This document shows positions 12,003 to 24,592 of a DNA stretch of 64,000 bases, in pieces. The stretch spans positions 77,393,676-77,457,675 of the forward strand of contig CM051460.1 of the NCBI GenBank assembly GCA_028095005.1. Direction: 5' to 3'. The position numbers were made by a program, and so were the translations under genes. The notes below the pieces were generated by a model, which ran no database searches, was not told the DNA's origin, and worked only from the letters and a program-made list of their open reading frames with translations. Source of the stretch: Rhynchospora pubera (taxonomy: Eukaryota; Streptophyta; Magnoliopsida; Poales; Cyperaceae). Each line of letters opens with the position of its first letter. The stretch's first letter is position 1.

Positions 12003-13810
12003 TGGATTATACATGGTAAATACGCATGTAAACTGGACATATTGAAACTCTGAGTATCATTTGAGAATTTCAATTGTTTGTGGGTTCATTCTAAGTCTTT
12101 ACATCCCAATAATCAATGTTTAATCTCTTTGCTATGTTTAGAATATGATTCATATCTTAAGAATTAAAAAACTTAGATTATACACGGTAATTATGCATAT
12201 AAATTGCAAATAATGCAATTCTGAGTATCAGTTGAGCAATTCAATCATTTTTAGATTCATTTTAGGTCATTGCACCACAATAATTTATATTTAAACTCTT
12301 TATATTTTTTAGAATATGATTCAGATATTATTTATTCAAAAAGATTGGTTTATACTTGGTAATTACGCATAAAAATTCAAATAATGCAATTCTGAGTATA
12401 ATTTGATTATTTCAAACGTTTCTGGATTTGTTCTAAGTAATTTCATCATAATAATCAACATTTAAACTCTTTATTCTGTTTAGACTATGATTAAGATCTT
12501 ATTATTTTGAAAATATTGGATTATACACGGTAATTACGCATATAAAATGCAAAAATTACAATTCTGAGTATCAGTTGTGCATTTCAATCGTTCTTGGATT
12601 CATTATAAGTCATTGCATCACAATAATCACCATTTATACTCTTTATACTGGCTATAATTTAATTCATTTATTGTTTATTCAGAAATATTGAATTATACAT
12701 AGTGATTATGCATATAATGTGCAAAGAATGCAACTCCGAGTATCATTTAAGCATTTCAATCGTTTCTGGTTTAATTCTAGGTCATTTCATCAAAATAATC
12801 TTCATTGAAACACTTTGTACTATCGAGAATATGATTCATATCTTATTTATTCAAAAAGATTTGATTATACATTACGCATATAAAATGCAAATAATGCAAT
12901 TCTGAGCATTTCGATTGTTTATGGATTCATTCTAAGTTATTTCATCACAATAATCAACATTTAAACTTTTTGTACTATTTAGAATATGATTCATATCTTA
13001 TTGATTGAAAAAATAAGATTATACATGGTTATTATGCATATAAAGTGCAAATAATGCAATTATGAGTATCAATTGAGCATTTTAATCTTTTTTGGATTCA
13101 TCTAAGTCATTTCATCGTAATAAACTAAATTTAAACTCTTTATACGGTCTAGAATATGATTTATTCCTTATTTATTCAAAAATATTGGATTATACATTGT
13201 AATTATGCATATAAAGTGCAAAAAATAATGCAATTTTGAGTATCATTTGAGCATTTCAATTTCTGAAATATTCTATGTCATTGCATCACAGTAATCTACA
13301 TTTAAAATTTTTATACCGTCTATAATATGATTCATATCTAATTTATTCAAAAAGATCAGATTATTCCTGGTAATTACGCATATAAAATGCAAATAATGCA
13401 ATTCTGAGTATCATTTGAGCATTTCAATCGTTTCTGGATTCATTCTAAGTCATTTCATCACAATAAATTATATTTAAACTCTTTATACTCTCGAGAATAT
13501 GATTCATATCTTGTTTATTCATAAAGATTGGAATATACATGGTAATTATGCATGAAAACTACAAATAATGCTACTTTTAGTATCATTTGAGCATTTCTCT
13601 GGATTAATTCTGAGTCATTTCTTCACTATAATCTACATTTAAACTCTTTATACTCTCTAGAATACGATTCATATCTTATTTATTCAAAAAGATTGGATTA
13701 TACATGGTAATTACGCATATAAGTCCTAATAATGCAATTCTGAGTATCATTTGAGAATTTCAATCGTTTATGGATTCATTCTAATTTCTAAGTCATTTCA
13801 TCATAATAAT
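12003..13810. repeat. Tandem repeat array, ~171-bp unit, about 10.6 copies
   Basis: The landmark GGATTATACATGGTAATTA (with variants) recurs at about 12,004, 12,174, 12,346, 12,514, 12,688, 12,861, 13,016, 13,186, 13,357, 13,529 and 13,694. Each unit then has AATGCAATTCTGAGTATCA, a CATTTCAATCG block, a CATTTCATCACAATAATC block and AGAATATGATTCATATC. Copies differ by many substitutions and small indels, so the array is old. It stops in mid-unit exactly where the second copia LTR begins. Confidence 0.85.
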
Positions 13811-14775
13811 GAATTGTGGATCTCTATTTTTCATTTTTATTTAAATGAAAATAATAAATCTAAATCGTTCATAATTTTGGTAATTAACAAGGAACATTGA
13901 TTATCATAAAAAATTAGTATACAAGTTAAGTAATGATTAAGTTCTACAAATCATAGGTAAGGATTTACCAATTTAATTATATATGTGTATGTTACTGGAA
14001 CACAACACATGACTTCACCTAATGAAATAAATATATGGATTGTGTCATGTGTTATTATTTATTTCATGTGAGTTTGATTCTAAGTTTGATATGGTTGAAC
14101 TTTTCCACACGAGGATGGGTTCAATAAATATCGTCTAACGTTGATTCCTGATAAGGGTTGCTATACGGACTTTATTTGTGTTCTCTTGAATTGTGCGTGA
14201 GAAAATTGTTCATCAAGAAAATCGTATGTCTCTCATTAGTATACCTAGTGAGTGATGATATCTATTGAGCTCCCCTTGATGGAGTTGGATTGTTTGTTAG
14301 CAACTTGTACAATCAACTCTAAATCGAGAAATGTATAATCTGCAAGAATGACACATTATTATCTTTGATTATAGAGTGATATCATGTGACATAAGAATCA
14401 AAACAAGGAAGTACTTTATTTCTTATGCATGATTGAAATACCATAAAATTATATTATTTATTTATGTTAATTGGAAATCATAACGTGTTGCTAGATACTG
14501 CTTATGATTATTAGAAATAAATAACTATTTAATTTTCATGGCCAACATGACATAAATCCTCGAGGGTCACACAAATAAAGCTTTAACCAAACAGTGCATT
14601 ATTTGATTTATTTGCATTGGAGAATGCAATATATGATAAGTTGATTAATTAATTCTATACCGTTGCGAACCGTTATAATTAATTAAATCGAAGGGTTAAT
14701 ATGAAATTAAATTAATGCACATGCTAATCCAATAATAATTGTCAATAAGTTGATAATTAATTTTGTTCAACATAA
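13811..14775 (+). repeat. Copia LTR copy 2, left part (5' end truncated)
   Basis: It aligns with 3,141 to about 4,105 of the first copia LTR, with many point changes. The first ~120 bp of the LTR are missing at the junction with the tandem array. It is interrupted at 14,775 by a Helitron and resumes at 35,286. The pieces join as TTCAACATAA + TTAATATAA, matching TTCAACACTTATTAATATAA in copy 1, so copy 1 serves as the empty-site reference. Confidence 0.8.
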
Positions 14776-15005
14776 TCTTATATATAATAAAGATGCGTGG
14801 ATAGTCTCAAAGGATGCGAATGAGAATGTGTCTCGCCAAAAGATGCAATCGAGTTGATGCTTTAAAAGGCGTGATTGCGTGATTCAAAAGGTGCATATCT
14901 TGATATGGTAACCATAGGGTGTCGGCTAAGAGATGTCTCGCCAAAGGGTGCAACCAAATATATGCCTCCACCACCAAAGGGTATCGACATTTTTTATCTA
15001 TAAAT

Positions 15006-15010
15006 ATAAT
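15006..15010. other. Target-site duplication ATAAT, left
   Basis: ATAAT precedes the first LTR and is repeated at 34,010-34,014 after the last. This shows that the whole array occupies one original 5-bp-duplicating insertion site. Confidence 0.9.
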
Positions 15011-17748
15011 TGTGATACCCAGTATTTTTGAATTTTAATTTTTGCATGCTTAATTATTTTAGTTGCTATGTAAATTTATTTTAAACATTATTTTCATGTT
15101 AAGTACAAAAATTTCTATAGTTTATTTGGGTCTCAAACTTATTGAAATTGTGCTTAAATCTGAATTCTAAGTGAACCAGCAATTTTTGAGTAATTGAAGG
15201 ACCATTTTGTAAAGTCCACCATATAATATCCTTTTTATCCTTTCTCTTTCTCCCCACCAGCCATTATACTTCTCTCCCACCCACTTCTTCTTCCTCTACA
15301 GAAAATTTCTGCTCTTTCCTTTCCAAGCTCAAAGCTCCCTAAAGCCCTCCATAGAAAATAGCTAAAATAGTCCAAAAATTCAGCAAAAATCATATTTAGA
15401 AAGAGGAAGGTGAGGAGAGTACATGCAAGCCAAGAAATTTCAGATTTGAGTACCATTTTGGTAAGAACTCGTTTTTCTTCAAATCATTTTGATTCTTGAA
15501 CAATTTCTAGGATTTAGCTTAAATAAAGGGTTGAAAATGATATTTTCTATTAGTATTAGTTGCATGCAAGGTTTTGTTAGCTAAATTTAGTGTTCTATTT
15601 GATTTGTGTGAGGTTTTGGTCGTGCATGAACTAAGCTTCGAGTTTAAAACGAATTTCTGAAATTGTTTGATTGATTTGTGCATTAAACTAGAATTCAAAA
15701 GGGGGTATAGTTGCATGCATGGTACATTTGTAAAATTTGGGTTTTATACTAAAGTTTTGGTATGCATGCAAGGTTTGATTTAGTACTTTCTGTTTTGGTA
15801 AAGTGTTATAGATGCATAAGAATTTGGTTAAGCTATAAGGTTGCATGTAACGATTTTCTCACAAGTTTGCATTTCATTCTTTGTTTGAGAGTTGGATTTA
15901 AACCTTTTAATTGTGGATTAAAACTTGTTTCTAGTAATTTTGGTATTTTAACTTATTTGTTAAGTTAGATAGTAATCTCTGAGAATTTCAATGGTTTAAG
16001 TGGTTAACTTTTGTGTTTGAATGTGCTTGGTTTAAGCCATTAAATTAGTAATTGGTACCAAATTCTGTCATTGTTCAGTATTTCAGCCCAGAGACTGGAA
16101 TTCGGTCCGGATTAGTTCAAATTCGGTCCGGATTGGTTCCTCTGGAAATTACAGCTTCTGAAATTCGGTCCGGATTAGTTGCAATTCGGTCCGGATTGTC
16201 CCCTCTGAGAACAGATTTTGTTTTGACCATAACTTTGCCATCCGGAGTCCGTTTTAGTTGATTCAAAGACCGTTGGAAAGCTCGTGAAGAGATCTAGAAC
16301 TTATTAGGTACTACTTGGTAGTTTGAAGATTAGAAATGTATGGTTTAAGCCTTAAACTTACTCGTGTCATGTTTGTTTGTGTTAAGTCGTGGTAAACCTT
16401 AACTCGACCACATATTATGTCGTAATTTGGGATTGTATTTAAGTATTTGTTGCTTGTATATTCTTTTTTCTTGTTTGATTTATTAAAGTAAGTATTTAGA
16501 TATAAACTTTGTTTGTTAGACTTGGATAAACGTATCGGAGCAAGAAGTAACCGATACAAATGAAGTACTACAATTGCTTGTCTATGCTTGATGTTGATTG
16601 TTTCTTGCTTGTTGCTTATGAAGTGCTTTTGCTATCAGGTGCGGATTCCACACCTACCTTGATTTATTGTTAGAACTTATTACTTGCATGGCATATTTGA
16701 ATTGATTGAATTGCAAGCATATTTGCATTTTACCATATTGTTATTATGATATAATTATTATGTATGCATATTGAACGGTTATCCGATTGATGTGAATGGA
16801 AATGGTATGGATGGTTAAGTACTCTTGTACGGTTGAATGGCACTGGTTTCATTTGTACGCGGGCTCGCTACCCGGCGTGTCAATCGGTGTGGTTAAGCTT
16901 AATCCGAGGTCTACATTGTTACGTCTTGAGGTACTTGTTGAAAGTTCGATTTGTCTGAATTGAATCTGAATTGTACTCTGATCCATGTGTCTGGGGAGGA
17001 GTGGGTTCTGATCCCTGTGTCTGGGGAGGAACCAGTTGACTCTGAATTTTACTCTGATCCCTGTGCCTGGGGAGGAGTAGGTTCTGGTCCCTGCTTCTGG
17101 GGAGGAACCAAATGACTCGTGATATCTGTAAACCAGACTTGCATTTGAATAATACCGAACCGAGCCGGCATTTGCATTGTCACTTAATGGTTGTGATTAT
17201 TTTGATAATCAAATAAACTGCCGAGCTCATTGCATTGCATGAATTGTATTTATATATGGACTTATACGAATGTATTTGTTAATGCAAATGTTATTTTGTT
17301 ATTATCATATCTTGAAATATGTATTGCTTGATTGTTGCTTTTAAACTCGGTCGGTAATTAGTTCCGAAACATGTACTCAAGGTTCGTGTGGCTGGAACTG
17401 AATACCGCACTGTGATAAATCTTTATTTATCTCATTTTTCCACTTTGTGGGTTCCAGGTTCTAGGCGAGCGCGGGCATGTGGAAAGGAGTAGGTCATCAC
17501 TTTTGTTATTAAGTATGTGTAGCATGGGAACTCATGACTTGTTGTTTAAATGACCGTGTGTAATATTTTGAAAACAAGATGTTAAACCACTAATTATGAT
17601 GTCTTGATATTACATGCTAGACTTGTCTTGATTTGTGATGCTATACGTCCACAGATTTTCGTGTTATGGTTATTAAGCCTTGCGGGTGCACGGGTGGTAG
17701 TGTGCTCTCGTGGCGGCTGCGGCATCCCCGTGGTTCCGGGGTGTCACA
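15011..17748 (+). repeat. Array LTR 1
   Basis: TGTGATACCC...GGGGTGTCACA, 2,738 bp. Inside are a TATATAATA-like box and CT-rich tract (15,221-15,300) and four TTCGGTCCGGATT motifs (16,101, 16,122, 16,164 and 16,185). There are also four ~25-bp CTGATCCCTGTGTCTGGGGA units (16,976-17,106) and a stem-loop at 17,412-17,433 (one mismatch in this copy). It carries several private variants relative to LTRs 2-4, such as TGTGATAAAT at the stem-loop and AAACTGCCGAG near 17,217. Confidence 0.9.
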
Positions 17749-18204
17749 GTTGAGTGGTATCAGAGCTAGTGGTTTATCAACCCTAACCGGACCGTTTATT
17801 CTTATAAGAGTGTTGTTAAATAACCTAACCAGACCGCTAAGACGTTCGAGCGGGGTAGATCTTAGGATTGCTTTGTAATGTCTTGTAATTTTGTATGCTT
17901 ATTATGGCTCAAGTATAATTTAATACTTAGATTTTCAAAAGTTTAAAAAGGTTTAAAAGTATTTCTAATGTAAATACTAGTACTTGTATGTATTTATGTT
18001 TGTTAGATTTCCAAACAATAATGGTATTACTCTATATAAGTGTATTTACAATTTTGATATTTTATTTTCTTATTCAATTTGGTTTGAATTGTTATGTTCT
18101 TGTTTGTATTGTATTGTATCTTTTGTATGCTAGTTGTTTTATTTGTTCATTCTCTACTAGTACAACCGTTCAGAGGACTGAACGGATTTTTAAGGGGGGA
18201 GGGA
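17749..18204 (+). other. Array internal domain 1 (PBS 17,755-17,766; PPT 18,192-18,204)
   Basis: This is 456 bp between LTRs 1 and 2. TGGTATCAGAGC is complementary to the 3' end of initiator tRNA-Met. AAGGGGGGAGGGA is the plus-strand primer tract. No retroviral-type domain is encoded, and the longest frame (73 codons at the right end) is a hydrophobic chance ORF. Confidence 0.85.
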
Positions 18205-20942
18205 TGTGATACCCAGTATTTTTGAATTTTAATTTTTGCATGCTTAATTATTTTAGTTGCTATGTAAATTTATTTTAAGCATTGTTTTCATGTTGAGTAC
18301 AAAAATTTCTATGGTTTATTTGGGTCTCAAACTTATTGAAATTGTGCTTAAATCTGAATTCTAAGTGAACCAGCAATTTTTGAGTAATTGAAGGACCATT
18401 TTGTAAAGTCCACCATATAATATCCTTTTTATCCTTTCTCTTTCTCCCCACCAGCCATTATACTTCTCTCCCACCCACTTCTTCTTCCTCTACAGAAAAT
18501 TTCTGCTCTTTCCTTTCCAAGCTCAAAGCTCCCTAAAGCCCTCCATAGAAAATAGCTAAAATAGTCCAAAAATTCAGCAAAAATCATATTTAGAAAGAGG
18601 AAGGTGAGGAGAGTACATGCAAGCCAAGAAATTTCGGATTTGAGTACCATTTTGGTAAGAACTCGTTTTTCTTCAAATCATTTTGATTCTTGAACAATTT
18701 CTAGGATTTAGCTTAAATAAAGGGTTGAAAATGATATTTTCTATTAGTATTAGTTGCATGCAAGGTTTTGTTAGCTAAATTTAGTGTTCTATTTGATTTG
18801 TGTGAGGTTTTGGTCGTGCATGAACTAAGCTTCGAGTTTAAAACGAATTTCTGAAATTGTTTGATTGATTTGTGCATTAAACTAGAATTCAAAAGGGGGT
18901 ATAGTTGCATGCATGGTACATTTGTAAAATTTGGGTTTTATACTAAAGTTTTGGTATGCATGCAAGGTTTGATTTAGTACTTTCTGTTTTGGTAAAGTGT
19001 TATAGATGCATAAGAATTTGGTTAAGCTATAAGGTTGCATGTAACGATTTTCTCACAAGTTTGCATTTCATTCTTTGTTTGAGAGTTGGATTTAAACCTT
19101 TTAATTGTGGATTAAAACTTGTTTCTAGCAATTTTGGTATTTTAACTTATTTGTTAAGTTAGATAGTAATCTCTGAGAATTTCAATGGTTTAAGTGGTTA
19201 ACTTTTGTGTTTGAATGTGCTTGGTTTAAGCCATTAAATTAGTAATTGGTACCAAATTCTGTCCTTGTTCAGTATTTCAGCCCAGAGACTGGAATTCGGT
19301 CCGGATTAGTTCAAATTCGGTCCGGATTGGTTCCTCTGGAAATTACAGCTTCTGAAATTCGGTCCGGATTAGTTGCAATTCGGTCCGGATTGTCCCCTCT
19401 GAGAACAGATTTTGTTTTGACCATAACTTTGCCATCCGGAGTCCGTTTTAGTTGATTCAAAGACCGTTGGAAAGCTCGTGAAGAGCTCTAGAACTTATTA
19501 GGTACTACTTGGTAGTTTGAAGATTAGAAATGTATGGTTTAAGCCTTAAACTTACTCGTGTCATGTTTGTTTGTGTTAAGTCGTGGTAAACCTTAACTCG
19601 ACCACATATTATGTCGTAATTTGGGATTGTATTTAAGTATTTGTTGCTTGTATCTTCTTTTTTCTTGTTTGATTTATTAAAGTAAGTATTTAGATATAAA
19701 CTTTGTTTGTTAGACTTGGATAAACGTATCGGAGCAAGAAGTAACCGATACAAATGAAGTACTACAATTGCTTGTCTATGCTTGATGTTGATTGTTTCTT
19801 GCTTGTTGCTTATGAAGTGCTTTTGCTATCAGGTGCGGATTCCACACCTACCTTGATTTATTGTTAGAACTTATTACTTGCATGGCATATTTGAATTGGT
19901 TGAATTGCAAGCATATTTGCATTTTACCATATTGTTATTATGATATAATTATTATGTATGCATATTGAACGGTTATCCGATTGATGTGAATGGAAATGGT
20001 ATGGATGGTTAAGTACTCTTGTACGGTTGAATGGCACTGGTTTCGTTTGTACGCGGGCTCGCTACCCGGCGTGTCAATCGGTGTGGTTAAGCTTAATCCG
20101 AGGTCTACAGTGTTACGTCTTGAGGTACTTGTTGAAAGTTCGATTTGTCTGAATTGAATCTGAATTGTACTCTGATCCCTGTGTCTGGGGAGGAGTGGGT
20201 TCTGATCCCTGTGTCTGGGGAGGAACCAGTTGACTCTGAATTTTACTCTGATCCCTGTGCCTGGGGAGGAGTAGGTTCTGGTCCCTGCTTTTGGGGAGGA
20301 ACCAAATGACTTGTGATATCTGTAAACCAGACTTGCATTTGAATAATACCGAACCGAGCCGGCATTTGCATTGTCACTTAATGGTTGTGATTATTTTGAT
20401 AATCAAATAAATTGCCGAGCTCATTGCATTGCATGAATTGTATTTATATATGGACTTATACGAATGTATTTGTTAATGCAAATGTTATTTTGTTATTATC
20501 ATATCTTGAAATATGTATTGCTTGATTGTTGCTTTTAAACTCGGTCGGTAATTAGTTCCGAAACATGTACTCAAGGTTCGTGTGGCTGGAACTGAATACC
20601 GCACTGAGATAAATCTTTATTTATCTCATTCTTCCACTTTGTGGGTTCCAGGTTCTAGGCGAGCGCGGGCATGTGGAAAGGAGTAGGTCATCACTTTTGT
20701 TATTAAGTATGTGTAGCATGGGAACTCATGACTTGTTGTTTAAATGACCGTGTGTAATATTTTGAAAACAAGATGTTAAACCACTAATTATGATGTATTG
20801 ATATTACATGCTAGACTTGTCTTGATTTGTGATGCTATTCGTCCACAGATTTTCGTGTTATGGTTATTAAGCCTTGCGGGTGCACGGGTGGTAGTGTGCT
20901 CTCGTGGCGGCTGCGGCATCCCCGTGGTTCCGGGGTGTCACA
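18205..20942 (+). repeat. Array LTR 2
   Basis: Same length and landmarks as LTR 1 with few substitutions. It shares with LTR 3 the variants GCTATTCGTCC, GAATTGGTTGAATT and CATTCTTCC. The stem-loop at 20,606-20,627 is GAGATAAAT-CTTT-ATTTATCTC. Confidence 0.9.
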
Positions 20943-21398
20943 GTTGAGTGGTATCAGAGCTAGTGGTTTATCAACCCTAACCGGACCGTTTATTCTTATA
21001 AGAGTGTTGTTAAATAACCTAACCAGACCGCTAAGACGTTCGAGCGGGGTAGATCTTAGGATTGCTTTGTAATGTCTTGTAATTTTGTATGCTTATTATG
21101 GCTCAAGTATAATTTAATACTTAGATTTTCAAAAGTTTAAAAAGGTTTAAAAGTATTTCTAATGTAAATACTAGTACTTGTATGTATTTATGTTTGTTAG
21201 ATTTCCAAACAATAATGGTATTACTCTATATAAGTGTATTTACAATTTTGATATTTTATTTTCTTATTCAATTTGGTTTGAATTGTTATGTTCTTGTTTG
21301 TATTGTATTGTATCTTTTGTATGCTAGTTGTTTTATTTGTTCATTCTCTACTAGTACAACCGTTCAGAGGACTGAACGGATTTTTAAGGGGGGAGGGA
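20943..21398 (+). other. Array internal domain 2 (PBS 20,949-20,960; PPT 21,386-21,398)
   Basis: A 456-bp non-coding internal domain, essentially the same as domain 1 by eye. Confidence 0.85.
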
Positions 21399-24136
21399 TG
21401 TGATACCCAGTATTTTTGAATTTTAATTTTTGCATGCTTAATTATTTTAGTTGCTATGTAAATTTATTTTAAGCATTGTTTTCATGTTGAGTACAAAAAT
21501 TTCTATGGTTTATTTGGGTCTCAAACTTATTGAAATTGTGCTTAAATCTGAATTCTAAGTGAACCAGCAATTTTTGAGTAATTGAAGGACCATTTTGTAA
21601 AGTCCACCATATAATATCCTTTTTATCCTTTCTCTTTCTCCCCACCAGCCATTATACTTCTCTCCCACCCACTTCTTCTTCCTATACAGAAAATTTCTGC
21701 TCTTTCATTTCCAAGCTCAAAGCTCCCTAAAGCCCTCCATAGAAAATAGCTAAAATAGTCCAAAAATTCAGCAAAAATCATATTTAGAAAGAGGAAGGTG
21801 AGGAGAGTACATGCAAGCCAAGAAATTTCGGATTTGAGTACCATTTTGGTAAGAACTCGTTTTTCTTCAAATCATTTTGATTCTTGAACAATTTCTAGGA
21901 TTTAGCTTAAATAAAGGGTTGAAAATGATATTTTCTATTAGTATTAGTTGCATGCAAGGTTTTGTTAGCTAAATTTAGTGTTCTATTTGATTTGTGTGAG
22001 GTTTTGGTCGTGCATGAACTAAGCTTCGAGTTTAAAACGAATTTCTAAAATTGTTTGATTGATTTGTGCATTAAACTAGAATTCAAAAGGGGGTATAGTT
22101 GCATGCATGGTACATTTGTAAAATTTGGGTTTTATACTAAAGTTTTGGTATGCATGCAAGGTTTGATTTAGTACTTTCTGTTTTGGTAAAGTGTTATAGA
22201 TGCATAAGAATTTGGTTAAGCTATAAGGTTGCATGTAACGATTTTCTCACAAGTTTGCATTTCATTCTTTGTTTGAGAGTTGGATTTAAACCTTTTAATT
22301 GTGGATTAAAACTTGTTTCTAGTAATTTTGGTATTTTAACTTATTTGTTAAGTTAGATAGTAATCTCTGAGAATTTCAATGGTTTAAGTGGTTAACTTTT
22401 GTGTTTGAATGTGCTTGGTTTAAGCAATTAAATTAGTAATTGGTACCAAATTATGTCCTTGTTCAGTATTTCAGCCCAGAGACTGGAATTCGGTCCGGAT
22501 TAGTTCAAATTCGGTCCGGATTGGTTCCTCTGGAAATTACAGCTTCTGAAATTCGGTCCGGATTAGTTGCAATTCGGTCCGGATTGTCCCCTCTGAGAAC
22601 AGATTTTGTTTTGACCATAACTTTGCCATCCGGAGTCCGTTTTAGTTGATTCAAAGACCGTTGGAAAGCTCGTGAAGAGCTCTAGAACTTATTAGGTACT
22701 ACTTGGTAGTTTGAAGATTAGAAATGTATGGTTTAAGCCTTAAACTTACTCGTGTCATGTTTGTTTGTGTTAAGTCGTGGTAAACCTTAACTCGACCACA
22801 TATTATGTCGTAATTTGGGATTGTATTTAAGTATTTGTTGCTTGTATCTTCTTTTTTCTTGTTTGATTTATTAAAGTAAGTATTTAGATATAAACTTTGT
22901 TTGTTAGACTTGGATAAACGTATCGGAGCAAGAAGTAACCGATACAAATGAAGTACTACAATTGCTTGTCTATGCTTGATGTTGATTGTTTCTTGCTTGT
23001 TGCTTATGAAGTGCTTTTGCTATCAGGTGCGGATTCCACACCTACCTTGATTAATTGTTAGAACTTATTACTTGCATGGCATATTTGAATTGGTTGAATT
23101 GCAAGCATATTTGCATTTTACCATATTGTTATTATGATATAATTATTATGTATGCATATTGAACGGTTATCCGATTGATGTGAATGGAAATGGTATGGAT
23201 GGTTAAGTACTCTTGTACGGTTGAATGGCACTGGTTTCGTTTGTACGCGGGCTCGCTACCCGGCGTGTCAATCGGTGTGGTTAAGCTTAATCCGAGGTCT
23301 ACAGTGTTACGACTTGAGGTACTTGTTGAAAGTTCGATTTGTCTGAATTGAATCTGAATTGTACTCTGATCCCTGTGTCTGGGGAGGAGTGGGTTCTGAT
23401 CCCATTGTCTGGGGAGGAACCAGTTGACTCTGAATTTTACTCTGATCCCTGTGCCTGGGGAGGAGTAGGTTCTGGTCCCTGCTTCTGGGGAGGAACCAAA
23501 TGACTCGTGATATCTGTAAACCAGACTTGCATTTGAATAATACCGAACCGAGCCGGCATTTGCATTGTCACTTAATGGTTGTGATTATTTTGATAATCAA
23601 ATAAATTGCCGAGCTCATTGCATTGCATGAATTGTATTTATATATGGACTTATACGAATGTATTTGTTAATGCAAATGTTATTTTGTTATTATCATATCT
23701 TGAAATATGTATTGCTTGATTGTTGCTTTTAAACTCGGTCGGTAATTAGTTCTGAAACATGTACTCAAGGTTCGTGTGGCTGGAACTGAATACCGCACTG
23801 AGATAAATCTTTATTTATCTCATTCTTCCACTTTGTGGGTTCCAGGTTCTAGGCGAGCGCGGGCATGTGGAAAGGAGTAGGTCATCACTTTTGTTATTAA
23901 GTATGTGTAGCATGGGAACTCATGACTTGTTGTTTAAATGACCGTGTGTAATATTTTGAAAACAAGATGTTAAACCACTAATTATGATGTATTGATATTA
24001 CATGCTAGACTTGTCTTGATTTGTGATGCTATTCGTCCACAGATTTTCGTGTTATGGTTATTAAGCCTTGCGGGTGCACGGGTGGTAGTGTGCTCTCGTG
24101 GCGGCTGCGGCATCCCCGTGGTTCTGGGGTGTCACA
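21399..24136 (+). repeat. Array LTR 3
   Basis: Same length as its neighbours. Its left half shares variants with LTR 5: CTTCCTATACAG with TTTCATTTCC at about 21,680-21,710, and TTTCTAAAATTG near 22,043. Its right half shares variants with LTR 2. The stem-loop is at 23,800-23,821. Confidence 0.9.
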
Positions 24137-24592
24137 GTTGAGTGGTATCAGAGCTAGTGGTTTATCAACCCTAACCGGACCGTTTATTCTTATAAGAGTG
24201 TTGTTAAATAACCTAACCAGACCGCTAAGACGTTCGAGCGGGGTAGATCTTAGGATTGCTTTGTAATGTCTTGTAATTTTGTATGCTTATTATGGCTCAA
24301 GTATAATTTAATACTTAGATTTTTAAAAGTTTAAAAAGGTTTAAAAGTATTTCTAATGTAAATACTAGTACTTGTATGTATTTATGTTTGTTAGATTTCC
24401 AAACAATAATGGTATTACTCTATATAAGTGTATTTATAATTTTGATATTTTATTTTCTTATTCAATTTGGTTTGAATTGTTATGTTCTTGTTTGTATTGT
24501 ATTGTATCTTTTGTATGCTAGTTGTTTTATTTGTTCATTCTCTACTAGTACAACCGTTCAGAGGACTGAACGGATTTTTAAGGGGGGAGGGA
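24137..24592 (+). other. Array internal domain 3 (PBS 24,143-24,154; PPT 24,580-24,592)
   Basis: A 456-bp non-coding internal domain with isolated substitutions (for example TTTTTAAAAG near 24,321 and TTTATAATTT near 24,432). Confidence 0.85.
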
